Shown here: positions 1 through 8,000 of the stretch, in pieces
How the letters are laid out: the number at the start of each line of letters is the position of its first letter
Position numbering within the stretch: position 1 is the stretch's first letter
Origin: Pseudomonadota bacterium
GTDB taxonomy: Bacteria; Myxococcota_A; Polyangia; Polyangiales; Polyangiaceae
Length of the DNA: 11,914 nt
Direction: 5' to 3'
Assembly: GCA_023402175.1 (NCBI GenBank)
Contig: JAEXCN010000409.1
Span: 1-11,914 of the forward strand
The notes under the pieces: model-generated
The model's input: the letters and a program-made list of their open reading frames with translations, nothing else
The model's database searches: none
What the model was told of the DNA's origin: nothing
Position numbers and translations under genes: made by a program

Positions 1-2
1 GT

Positions 3-704
3 CATGGTTGGGTGCGTCGGAGCGCGTCCGAGCTGTTCTCGGAGTCGGTCAGCCTGCACTCACCACTTCTCCCTCAGTGCAGTCGCGAAGGCGATCCCGA
101 GGCGATCGCACGCGCGGGCGGCGTGCCCGCGCTCCGCGAGCTGCGGCTGCATCACGGGACCGTGTGGCGCTGGAACCGCGCCGTGTACGACGACGCTGGC
201 GGCGGGCACTTTCGGATCGAGATGCGAGCGCTGCCGGCGGGGCCGACGATCGCCGACATGATCGCGAACGGCGCGCTCGCGATCGGCCTCACGCTCGCGC
301 TTGCGACCGACGCCGATGCGCTCGTGACGAGGATGACGTTCGGCCAGGCGCGGCGCAGCTTCTACGACGCTGCACGGTTCGGTCTCTCGGCCGAGCTGCT
401 CTGGCCCACCGAGCGGGCGCCGTCTCCACGCGTGTGCTCACCCAGCGAGCTCGCGGAGCTCTTGCTCCCGCTTGCGCGTGCGGGCCTCGTCGCGGCCGGT
501 GTCGATGCGAAGGAGGCCGATGCCTGCCTCGAGATCGTCCGTGCACGCGTCGCGCGGCAGCGCACGGGAGCGACGTGGCAGCGTCGGCTCTACGAAGCGC
601 TCGTCGCCGAGATGCCGCGAGCGGCGGCGCTACGCGAGCTGCTCCGGCGCTACCGCGAGCTCAGCGATCGAGGCACGCCCGTCGCCGACTGGCCCGACGT
701 GTGA
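3..704 (+). CDS. Glutamate-cysteine ligase (GCS2) family protein, 3' part only
   Basis: The frame is open from the window edge (first full codon at 3), so the N-terminal part of the gene lies outside. About 233 C-terminal residues are visible. The recognisable block is at nt 162-260: VWRWNRAVYD, then HFRIEMRALPAGPT and an A/N-rich helix. I associate this Arg-Ile-Glu-x-Arg, Leu-Pro-Ala-Gly-Pro-Thr signature with GCS2-type glutamate-cysteine ligases, which make gamma-glutamylcysteine from glutamate, cysteine and ATP in the cytoplasm as the first step to glutathione-like thiols. The remainder is helical and Ala/Leu/Arg-rich. A GTG at 12 could pass for a start, but the reading frame and family-like sequence (WVRRSASELFSESV) continue upstream of it, so I treat the gene as truncated by the edge. 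Its TGA at 702-704 overlaps a GTG in the frame of the stress protein that follows. Thiol synthesis next to a stress protein makes sense, but the exact substrate is inferred from family only. Confidence 0.7.
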   Translation, partial: HGWVRRSASELFSESVSLHSPLLPQCSREGDPEAIARAGGVPALRELRLHHGTVWRWNRAVYDDAGGGHFRIEMRALPAGPTIADMIANGALAIGLTLALATDADALVTRMTFGQARRSFYDAARFGLSAELLWPTERAPSPRVCSPSELAELLLPLARAGLVAAGVDAKEADACLEIVRARVARQRTGATWQRRLYEALVAEMPRAAALRELLRRYRELSDRGTPVADWPDV

Positions 705-775
705 CGAGTCGTCGCATCGATCCGAACGAACGAGACGTGGTTGAAGAGGACGTCGCCGGGGCCAATCTTCACGGG

Positions 776-1696
776 ATGACATCCCGTCGTCCTGTCGTCG
801 TCGCCACGGATCTGACCGATGCGTCCCGCCCTGCGCTCGAGCGTGGACGTGATCATGCTCGAGCCGTCGGCGTACCTCTTATCGTGTGCCACGTCGTCCT
901 CGACGTCTTCCGAAACCATCCTCTCATCCCGAACCCGGCGGAGAACGAGCTGATGCTCGGATCGACGGTGCTCGCCCGAGCCGGCGAGCTCGTCACGGAC
1001 CAGGTCGCGAGCGTCCTCGGTTCGTCCGACGGCGTCCAGATCGTGGTCGGGAGCGGAGCCCCCGACGAGGAGATCGTTCGCATCGCGGAGACCAACGAGG
1101 CGTCCCTGATCGCCGTCGGCGCGAAGCCGCGAGAGGGCGCGCGCCTCGTTCTCGGTCACGTCGCCGAGCGCGTCGTGCGCTATGCACCCATTTCCGTGCT
1201 CGTCGCCCGGCCCGGCAAGCCGACGGGGAAGATCCTCGCGGCGACCGACTTCAGCGAGGGCTCCCTGCCCGCGCTCCGGATCGCCGGTGAGATCGCGCGC
1301 ACGACCGGAGCGAAGGCCACGTTGATCCACGTCGTGAAGCCGACGTCGACACTGCTGTCGTCGGCGCTCATGCCGCTCGGCGACACGTGGACTCCGCCGT
1401 CGAAGGCGGCGGTGGATCAGCTCGACGAGCTCGGTCGGACGACGCTCGCGTCGCTCGCGAAGCAGTACGGATTGTCGAGCTCCGAGCAGCTCGAGGGAGA
1501 TCCTGCGGACGTGATCCTCGAGCGGGCCGACTCGCTCGACGCCGAGATGATCGTCATGGGAAGCCGTGGTCGCAAAGGCCTGGCGCGGCTCGTGCTCGGC
1601 AGCGTCGCCGAGAAGGTGATCCGCCAATCCCGCACATCCGTGCTCGTCGCGCGCGACGGCAGCGAGGGCGCGCCCGGCGCGCCGCCACCGCATTGA
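776..1696 (+). CDS. Tandem-domain universal stress protein (UspA family)
   Basis: A 306-residue protein made of two UspA domains, about residues 5-146 and 150-293. Each opens with the typical beta strand and Asp (VVVATDLTD; KILAATDFSEG). Domain 2 carries the complete nucleotide-binding signature G-x2-G-x9-G-S (residues 262-276, GSRGRKGLARLVLGS) followed by a SVLVAR strand. In domain 1 the equivalent stretch (residues 115-128, GAKPREGARLVLGH) lacks the second Gly, has one residue fewer and has His in place of Ser/Thr, so only domain 2 is predicted to bind ATP normally. No signal peptide or membrane segment is seen, so it should be a cytoplasmic stress-response protein; the family acts through nucleotide binding and protein contacts and has no fixed reaction. 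The ATG at 776 is chosen because UspA homology begins right after it. GTG at 701 (overlapping the upstream stop) or 737 would add 25 or 13 residues with no family resemblance. There is no convincing ribosome binding site at 776. Confidence 0.9.
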   Translation: MTSRRPVVVATDLTDASRPALERGRDHARAVGVPLIVCHVVLDVFRNHPLIPNPAENELMLGSTVLARAGELVTDQVASVLGSSDGVQIVVGSGAPDEEIVRIAETNEASLIAVGAKPREGARLVLGHVAERVVRYAPISVLVARPGKPTGKILAATDFSEGSLPALRIAGEIARTTGAKATLIHVVKPTSTLLSSALMPLGDTWTPPSKAAVDQLDELGRTTLASLAKQYGLSSSEQLEGDPADVILERADSLDAEMIVMGSRGRKGLARLVLGSVAEKVIRQSRTSVLVARDGSEGAPGAPPPH

Positions 1697-1727
1697 CGTC
1701 TCGTCCTTCGGACCGCACGTTGGCGCC

Positions 1728-1749
1728 AGCGCCGCGTACGCGCGGCGTT
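1728..1749 (+). other. Stable hairpin between stress-protein and kinase genes
   Basis: Bases 1728-1736 and 1741-1749 pair over nine positions (AGCGCCGCG with CGCGGCGTT, one being a G-U pair) around the four-base loop TACG. It lies 31 bases after the stress-protein stop and about 10 bases before the kinase ribosome binding site. No T tract follows, so it is not a classical intrinsic terminator. It could slow transcription, stabilise an mRNA end or affect translation of the kinase. GC-rich DNA forms such hairpins by chance, so function is uncertain. Confidence 0.3.
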
Positions 1750-1758
1750 GTCGAGACG

Positions 1759-1764
1759 AAGGGA
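1759..1764 (+). promoter_or_regulatory. Ribosome binding site of the GAF-PAS kinase
   Basis: AAGGGA lies six bases before ATG 1771 and settles the kinase start. The reading frame itself stays open far upstream without any kinase homology. Confidence 0.55.
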
Positions 1765-1770
1765 TCGCGC

Positions 1771-3381
1771 ATGGATACGCCGGTCGGCGGAGCCGTCACG
1801 GATCGCGAGCGTGTGCTGCTGGAGCTGGCTCGGCGCGAGAAGAGCGACGTCCACGAGACCTTCCAGGCGATCACCGAGGCGGCCGCGATCGTGCTCGACG
1901 TCGCGCGCGTGAGTATCTGGGCGCTGATCGATCTCGGCCCCGCGGAGGCGGAGATCTCGCCGGCCACACGCATCGTCTGCAAGGACCTCTTCCTGCTCGA
2001 CGAGCGGCGCCACATATCGTCCACGCCGATCCACGGTCGAGACTTCCCTTCGTACATCCGGGCCATCCATCAACGACGGACGATCGCCGCGGACGATGCG
2101 CGGCGCGATCCCCGCACGGCGGAGTTCACCGACTTCTACCTGAAACCGCTCGGGATCAGCTCGATGATGGACGTGCCGATCTGGCATCACGGCGAGGTGT
2201 ACGGCGTCCTCTGCTTCGAGCACATCGGACCAGTTCGCCACTGGAGCGCGGAAGACGAGTCGTTCGCCATCAACATGACGGACATTGCCGCGGCGGGTCT
2301 CGTTGCCGCCGAGCACCGTGCCGCGAGCCGCCGGTGGCAGACCGTGATCGAGTCGCTCGCAGAAGGCGTCTTCCTCCTCGACGTGAACGGGAACCTCGTC
2401 GAGTGCAACCGCGCTGCGCGCCGCGACTTCCTCGACCGTTGGGGACTCCACACGTGGGGTGAGCTCATGGCGGCGATCGAGCTCGTCGACGCGACCGATC
2501 GGAGAGTCCCCGCGACCGACTGGCCGTTCCAGCGCGTGCTCCGCCGCGAAAAGATCCACGGCGAGATCTACGGCCTCGTGTTCAACCGGACGGGCGAGCG
2601 TCGCTACGTCCGCATGACGTGCTCGCCCGTGCTCGAAGAGGGCCAGGTCGTCTACGTCGTGTTCGTCATGGTCGACGCGACCGAGGAGATGTTCGTCGAG
2701 CACCTCAAGCGCGAGCTCCTCGCGGGGCTCGCTCACGAGCTGAAGACCCCGCTCGCGATCGCGAAGGGCTACGCGCAGCAGCTCGAGAGCGGGAAGGCGA
2801 GCCCCGAGCGAACGTCGAGGATGCTCGAGTCCATCATCCGTGCTTGCGACCGTATGGATCATCTGAGCGAGACGCTGCTCGACCTGGCGAGCATCGTGCT
2901 CGGCAGGCTCTGGCTGACGCGGGAGAGGATCGATCTCTCGGAGCTCGCGCTGTCCGTGATCCGGCAGGTCGAGCGCGGCGCGCCGGGCCATCAGTTCCAC
3001 GTCGAGATGCGCCCTTCGCACATCCCCGTGATCGTCGACTCGACGAGGATCGCGCAGGCGATCCGGCACGTCGTCGGTAACGCCGTGATGTACTCGGGCC
3101 CGGAGACCAGTGTCGAGATCGATCTCGTCGCGGAGGGCAATCGAGCGGTCCTGTCGGTGCGCGATCATGGGATCGGGATCCCCGAGCAAGCGCAGGAGAC
3201 CATCTTCAAGCTCTTCACGAAGCCGCATGCCGGAACGAAACACGACCGCGGTGGTCTCGGCGTCGGCCTGTACCTCGCGCGCGAGATCGTCCGCCGTCAC
3301 GGCGGCGAGATGTGGTTCGAGAGCACCGAGGGGCAGGGGAGCACGTTCCATCTGGCGCTGCCGCTTGCGAGGTCGTCGTGA
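1771..3381 (+). CDS. Cytoplasmic GAF-PAS sensor histidine kinase
   Basis: A 536-residue kinase with no membrane segment. Order of domains: GAF about 22-185 (ending in the MMDVPIWHHGEVYGVLCFEH strands), PAS about 190-305 (SLAEGVFLLDVNGNLVECN), HisKA about 310-375 and HATPase about 420-533. The phosphorylated His is H322 in AHELKTPLA, with the Glu and Thr (E323, T326) that HisKA phosphatase activity needs. The ATP-binding lid shows the N box at N437 (GNAVMYS, Met where Lys is usual), G1 DHGIGIP (465-471) and G2 GGLGVGLYLA (494-503). It should sense a soluble or small-molecule cue through GAF/PAS and phosphorylate the receiver encoded directly after it, whose GTG overlaps this stop. The start at ATG 1771 is supported by its ribosome binding site. 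The ligand cannot be read from the sequence. Confidence 0.93.
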   Translation: MDTPVGGAVTDRERVLLELARREKSDVHETFQAITEAAAIVLDVARVSIWALIDLGPAEAEISPATRIVCKDLFLLDERRHISSTPIHGRDFPSYIRAIHQRRTIAADDARRDPRTAEFTDFYLKPLGISSMMDVPIWHHGEVYGVLCFEHIGPVRHWSAEDESFAINMTDIAAAGLVAAEHRAASRRWQTVIESLAEGVFLLDVNGNLVECNRAARRDFLDRWGLHTWGELMAAIELVDATDRRVPATDWPFQRVLRREKIHGEIYGLVFNRTGERRYVRMTCSPVLEEGQVVYVVFVMVDATEEMFVEHLKRELLAGLAHELKTPLAIAKGYAQQLESGKASPERTSRMLESIIRACDRMDHLSETLLDLASIVLGRLWLTRERIDLSELALSVIRQVERGAPGHQFHVEMRPSHIPVIVDSTRIAQAIRHVVGNAVMYSGPETSVEIDLVAEGNRAVLSVRDHGIGIPEQAQETIFKLFTKPHAGTKHDRGGLGVGLYLAREIVRRHGGEMWFESTEGQGSTFHLALPLARSS

Positions 3382-3743
3382 CCGGGAACGTTCTGGTCGT
3401 CGAGGACGACGCGTCGCTGAGGGAGCTCCTCGCGCTCATCCTCGAAGGCGAGGGCCTCGAGGTCGACACCGCCGCAAACGGGAAGGAAGCGCTCGAGCGG
3501 ATCTCGGCGCGAGTGCCCGCACTCATCCTGCTCGACATGTCCATGCCCGTGATGGATGGCTGGCAGTTCTGCCGCGAGCTCGATCGACGCAGCGGACCAC
3601 GTCCTCGGATCGTGGTGATCACGGCATCGACCGATCCGGCGAAACGCGCAGACGAGGTCCACGCGGACGGGTGGCTCCCGAAGCCGTTCGATCGCGAGCG
3701 GCTGCTCTCGATGATCAGCGCCGTGGTCGACGACGGTCACTGA
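3378..3743 (+). CDS. Single-domain response regulator, partner of the GAF-PAS kinase
   Basis: A 121-residue CheY-like receiver with no output domain. All key residues are present: the acidic pair E9/D10/D11 near the N-terminus (VVEDD), phospho-acceptor D53 in LILLDMSMPVMDG, T82 in VVITAS, and K102 in LPKPF. The GTG start at 3378 is chosen because the receiver fold begins two residues later, GAGG lies five bases upstream (3369-3372), and the GTGA overlaps the kinase stop, implying translational coupling. Longer starts at 3312 run inside the kinase gene. Without a DNA-binding or enzymatic domain it must act by protein contact or pass the phosphate on in a relay. It ends 4 bases from the convergent stop of the minus-strand operon. 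Confidence 0.92.
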   Translation: MTGNVLVVEDDASLRELLALILEGEGLEVDTAANGKEALERISARVPALILLDMSMPVMDGWQFCRELDRRSGPRPRIVVITASTDPAKRADEVHADGWLPKPFDRERLLSMISAVVDDGH

Positions 3744-3749
3744 ACCGTC
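3732..3749. terminator. Inverted repeat spanning two convergent stop codons
   Basis: GACGGT (3732-3737) and ACCGTC (3744-3749) are perfect inverted repeats with a six-base loop, located exactly where the plus-strand receiver gene (stop 3741-3743) and the minus-strand lipoprotein gene (stop 3750-3748) meet. It could be a small bidirectional terminator, but the stem is short and neither side has a T tract, so it is a weak call. Confidence 0.25.
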
Positions 3750-5010
3750 ACGGAGCCCAGAACGTCGGGCGCTCCGGCGATCGTCCGAGCTCGAACCGCA
3801 CCAGCTCGACCCAGGCGGTGCCGGCGATGCTCGGCTGGGTATCGAACAGGAACGGGATCGCGACGGTGGAGGTCGGAAGCGAGCCGTCGGGAGCGCGAAG
3901 CGGCTCGAGCTCGTCGAGGATCGCGCGCGCGCGCTCGACGCGGCCGGATCGCCATGCGGCGAGCGCGACGCCCGCCGAGCCCTCGGGCCAGACCGCTTCG
4001 AGCGTCGACCAATCGCGCGCGGGAAGCGTTGGACCGAGCACACGCATGAGCAGCTCGCCTTCGACGAGCGGTCCTCGTCGCTGCGCGCGATGGCCCTTCG
4101 TCTTCGTCCGCGGATCGATCGAGGCGAACGCCGCATCGGCGACCGAGGCCGCCGTCTCGGCGCGGTCGCGATCTCCGAACGCGCCGAGGAAGATCGACCC
4201 CCAGGACGCGCAGTCGAGCGCAAGGACATCGTCGGGGCCGCTCGAGGACACGCCGCGCGCGAGCTGCCCGCGGGCGCCGTTCCAGGTGCGCAGGAGCCCC
4301 TGGGCGATGCGTCCTGCGGCCTCCGCATACGAAGCCTCGCCGGTGACGCGGGCGAGCGCACGGAAGAAGAAGAACGTGTCGACGTTGTGCTCGACCGACG
4401 TCCACGCGATGTCCTCTGCTTCGAGCCGCTCGCGAAGCCGGCCGCGCGGATCGAGCTCGTATCGGAACGTCCCTTCGCCGCCGCGGACGAGACCGTCACG
4501 CGGGTCGCCCGGCTTCGCGACCTGCCGCGCCAGCAGGTACGCGGCCGCGCCGCGCGCAAGCGAGAGCGCGCGATCGCGAGAAGGTCCGCCGCGATCGGAG
4601 TCGAGGTACTCGGCGGCTGCGTAGCCGACCCATGCGACGGCTCCCGAGCGAACGTAGGGAACGGGCTCGTCGGGCTTCGGAAGGACGAACGAGAAGGGAA
4701 GTGATCCGTCCGGTCTCTGCAACGCGTGAAGACCTTCGACGAGCATCCCCGCCTCATCGCGTGCACCTTTGCGGACGAGCACGAGGAGGAGGAGCGCGCT
4801 GTCGTACGCAGCGACGCGCTTCGCGACCGGGTCGCTCACCGCGATCCGTGCGTGACCGTCCTCGCGCGGCCACGGCACGAGCCTTCCGCGAAGGAACTGC
4901 ATCGGATCGGCCGTCGTCTTCGTTGCGGTCGGCTGCGCTGCCGGCGGCGCTGCGGGAGCGGAGCATGCGAGCACGACGGTGAGGCCGGCGATCAGAGGAG
5001 CCCGCATCAT
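3748..5010 (-). CDS. Putative lipoprotein with alpha/alpha-toroid (six-hairpin glycosidase-like) fold
   Basis: A 420-residue protein, last gene of the minus-strand operon. The N-terminus MMRAPLIAGLTVVLACSAP is a lipoprotein-type signal with the cleavage Cys at C16, followed by a Pro/Ala-rich linker (17-35). The rest alternates helical pairs with loops such as LQRPDGSLPFSF (98-108), SGAVAWVGYAAAEYL (122-136), SVEHNVDTFFFFRAL (205-219) and TQPSIAGTAWVEL (391-403). This pattern resembles alpha/alpha-barrel proteins of the six-hairpin glycosidase or terpene-cyclase-like superfamily. The EHNVD stretch and the acidic loops are candidate sugar-binding or catalytic sites, but I cannot name an enzyme family. 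Being cotranscribed with a polysaccharide synthase suggests trimming or binding of the polymer outside the inner membrane (inference). Its ATG at 5010 overlaps the upstream TGA by four bases; ATG 5007 directly after is an equally possible start. Confidence 0.75.
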   Translation of the reverse strand: MMRAPLIAGLTVVLACSAPAAPPAAQPTATKTTADPMQFLRGRLVPWPREDGHARIAVSDPVAKRVAAYDSALLLLVLVRKGARDEAGMLVEGLHALQRPDGSLPFSFVLPKPDEPVPYVRSGAVAWVGYAAAEYLDSDRGGPSRDRALSLARGAAAYLLARQVAKPGDPRDGLVRGGEGTFRYELDPRGRLRERLEAEDIAWTSVEHNVDTFFFFRALARVTGEASYAEAAGRIAQGLLRTWNGARGQLARGVSSSGPDDVLALDCASWGSIFLGAFGDRDRAETAASVADAAFASIDPRTKTKGHRAQRRGPLVEGELLMRVLGPTLPARDWSTLEAVWPEGSAGVALAAWRSGRVERARAILDELEPLRAPDGSLPTSTVAIPFLFDTQPSIAGTAWVELVRFELGRSPERPTFWAP

Positions 5011-8000
5011 CCCGCCGTGCGAACGACCGAACGACGCGCCGCCTCGCGAACGGTGCCGTCCGGATCGGATGCCATCTGCGCGATCCTTACCCGGGCGGAG
5101 GGCAGATCGAGCGCCGCGAGCGCCTGGATGGTGGCGATCCGGATCTCTGGAGACGGATCCTGCAGCGCCGGCGCGAGTCGCTCCTCGACTCCGGACACGC
5201 CGAGGGCTCCCATCGCGGTCACGGCTGCGCGTCGGAGAGACGCTTCCGTGCTCGTCGTGAGGAGCGTCGCGAGATGCTCGTTGATCTCGTCCGCGCGAGG
5301 ATCTGCGCGGAGCTCGAACCGGACGTCGAGCGCGGTCGCCGGCCAGATGCGCATGAACTCGTGCAGGCCGGAGGAATCGCTGCTCTCCATCAACGTCGCG
5401 AGCGCAGCCGCACGCACGCACGGGGATGCATCATCGAGCAGCGAGCCGACGATCTTGAGCGCGCTCTTCGTCGCGGCGCCTTCGAAGCGCGCCAGTGACG
5501 TCGCGAGCGCTACGCGGACGCGCACGGACGGATCGTGCCGCAGCGGGTTCGCGCGCAAGAGCGACTCACCGGTCCACACCATCGTCTCGAGCACGGCGAG
5601 TCGGACCTCTTCGCTCGGATCCTGGGCCATGCTCGCGAGGACGGACACGTCGGGTGCGGGCAGCGCGCCGAGCGCACGGACCGCGGCCGCTCGGAGCGCT
5701 CCCGACCTCGAGCGCGCGAGCTCGGTGAGGAGGGGCGCCGTGATCGGGCTCGCCATCTGCTGGAGCACGCGAACCGCAGGCACCAGGAGCTCGGGCACAT
5801 CGACGCCCATCATCCAGTCGAGGAACGGCCAGGGATCGGTACGATGGATGTCGGCCAGCGTTGCCTCGGTGAGCTGCTGCACCGCGACTGGCCCAGCTCC
5901 CAGCCGTCGCGCGAGCGCGGTCGCGATCTCCGGATCGCGTCTCCCGCGGAGCGCATGGAGCGCTGCGATCGCCACCTCGGGGCTCGGGTCGCCTACGGCG
6001 CGGACGAGCGCCTTGCGCGCGACCGCGTCATCACGACGATGATGGAGCGCGTTGGCCGCCTGCAAGCGCACGTCCTCCGCCGGATCGGAGGAGAGCGCAT
6101 CGGCGAGGACGTCCACGCTCCGGCCTCCCGAGAGCCTCCCGAGCGCACGCACGGCGAAGCGTCGCGAGCCGACGTCGAGGCTCGTTCGGAGCAGCGACTC
6201 GTATTGCGCGACGACACCGGGCACCTCGGCCGGAGTCGGCCCAGCCGCGGCAGGATCTTCGAGGTGGACGGCGGAGAAGAACGCCGTGCGGACGGCGACG
6301 TCCTCGTGCTGCAGAAAAGCGAGGACCTCGTCGAGCATGCCGGGATCTCCGAGCCCGTCGAGCACCGTCGAGAGCGAGCCCTCCGTCCCGACCACCGCCG
6401 CTGCTACGACCCGCGCCGCCGTCGAAGCTTCGCGCCCCACTTCCGGGAGCCGTGGCTCGAGCGCCTCGCGCGCGACGCATGCGAGCGAGACGAGCGCTCG
6501 GTTCCTGACGAACGGGTCGGGATCGCGCGTGTTTCGCTCGAGCACGTTGATGACGCGCGCATCTCCGATCGGCGCGCGACCGAGCGCGTTCACGACTGCA
6601 GCGCGCACCCTTCCGTTCGGATCCTCCGCGGCAGTGAGCAGCGCCTCGCGCGCGCCGCTGTCGGCGATCTTCGCGAGCGCGCCGGCGGCGCTCGCACGGA
6701 GCACTGCGCTCGAGTCGCGGAGGAAGCGCGCGAGGAGAGGTACACCTGCGGGGTCCTTCGTCTTGCCGAGCGTCCACGCGACGCCGAGTCGGACGTCGAG
6801 CGACGACGTCTTCTCGAGCTCGTCGAGTCGCAAGAAGAGCTGCTGGCGCGCACCGCGGGAGAGTGACTCGGCGATGCGCTCGCGCAGCGCCGGCGCCGCG
6901 CCTGCGAGAGCGCCGAGCAGCCCTTCGAACGCCTCGTTGCTCGCTGCGCTGCCGAGCGCCGCGACGGCCGCCATGCGGACGTCGAGCGAAGCGTCCGTCA
7001 GGCGTGCGACGAGCGGCTGGACGCGCACCTCGCCGGATCGGTCCCCGAGCGCGGTCACGGCGCGGAGGCGCACCGTGTCGCTCGCGTCGATCGTCGCGCG
7101 GACGAGGAGCGGCTCGGCGGCGTTGCCTTCGAGCCTCGAGACGAGTGTCACCATCTGCGTACGTACGACGACGCTTCCGGCGTCGTACGCCGCGGTGAGC
7201 CGGTCGATGTGAAGAGCGAGCTCGCTCGGAGCAAAGCTCGTCAGCGCGTCGGCGGCGGCTTCACGCACGGGCTCTTCGGGATCGACCAGCAGCTCGACGA
7301 TCGCGCCGGACGTATCCGGCGCCTTCAGGCGGCCGAGCGCTTCGATGAGCGCCGCGCGCACGGGCCACGACTCGTCGTTGAGGCGGCCCTTGAGCAGCGG
7401 CGCGACGCGCGGGACACCGAGCTCGCCGCAGACACGCGCGACCAGCGCGCGGACCTCGAACGACTCATGATGGATGTACGCCACGACCGAATCGAGCAGT
7501 CCGACGCTCCCGAGCTCGAACACCGCGGCGTAGGCACGTTCGCGCGTGATCTTGTCCGGGACCGTGAGCTCCTTGACGACGCGATCGAGGTAACCGACGC
7601 GTTCGAGCGCGAGGGCAGCACGCCGGCGGACGTCGATGTTCGGGTCACGAAGCGCGGACTCGAGATGCGACGTGTCCTCGACGCGGATTGCCTCGAATGC
7701 TTCGAGGGCGCGAAGGCGCGTCGCGTAGTCGGGATCGGCGAGCGCCGCGACGAGCACATCCATCGCGCGATCACCCTCGATTCGCGCGACGGCAGCGGCC
7801 GCATGAGCACGCACCTGAGGAGCGGGATCCCGCAGCGTCGCGCGGATGAGCGGCTGGATCGCGCGCGCGTCCGCGATCGCTCCGAGCGCCTCCGCTGCGG
7901 CCATGCGAAGGAGGTCGTCGCGGTCGTGCAGGCGCGCGACGAGATCTTCGGTCGCGCGCGCATCGCCGATCCGACCGAGAATGCGTGCTGCCCAGACGCG

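Noticed and set aside
1417..3351. Long minus-strand open frame (about 644 codons) opposite the GAF-PAS kinase
   Set aside because: Its Arg/Asp/His-rich, low-complexity translation has no recognisable domain and mirrors the G/C third-position bias of the real kinase on the plus strand.
3110..4624. Plus-strand open frame running from the kinase through the receiver into the lipoprotein gene
   Set aside because: It overlaps three supported genes in other frames and its Ser/Arg-rich product shows no homology.
5535..6866. Plus-strand open frame of about 443 codons inside the HEAT gene
   Set aside because: The translation is Arg/Glu-rich without domain features; the minus-strand HEAT repeats explain the region fully.
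7162..7189. Nine-base inverted repeat (CGTACGACG with CGTCGTACG, ten-base loop)
   Set aside because: It lies inside the HEAT coding frame and encodes ordinary repeat sequence (YDAGSVVVR); the arms are made of common Val/Thr/Asp codons, so chance is the simpler explanation.
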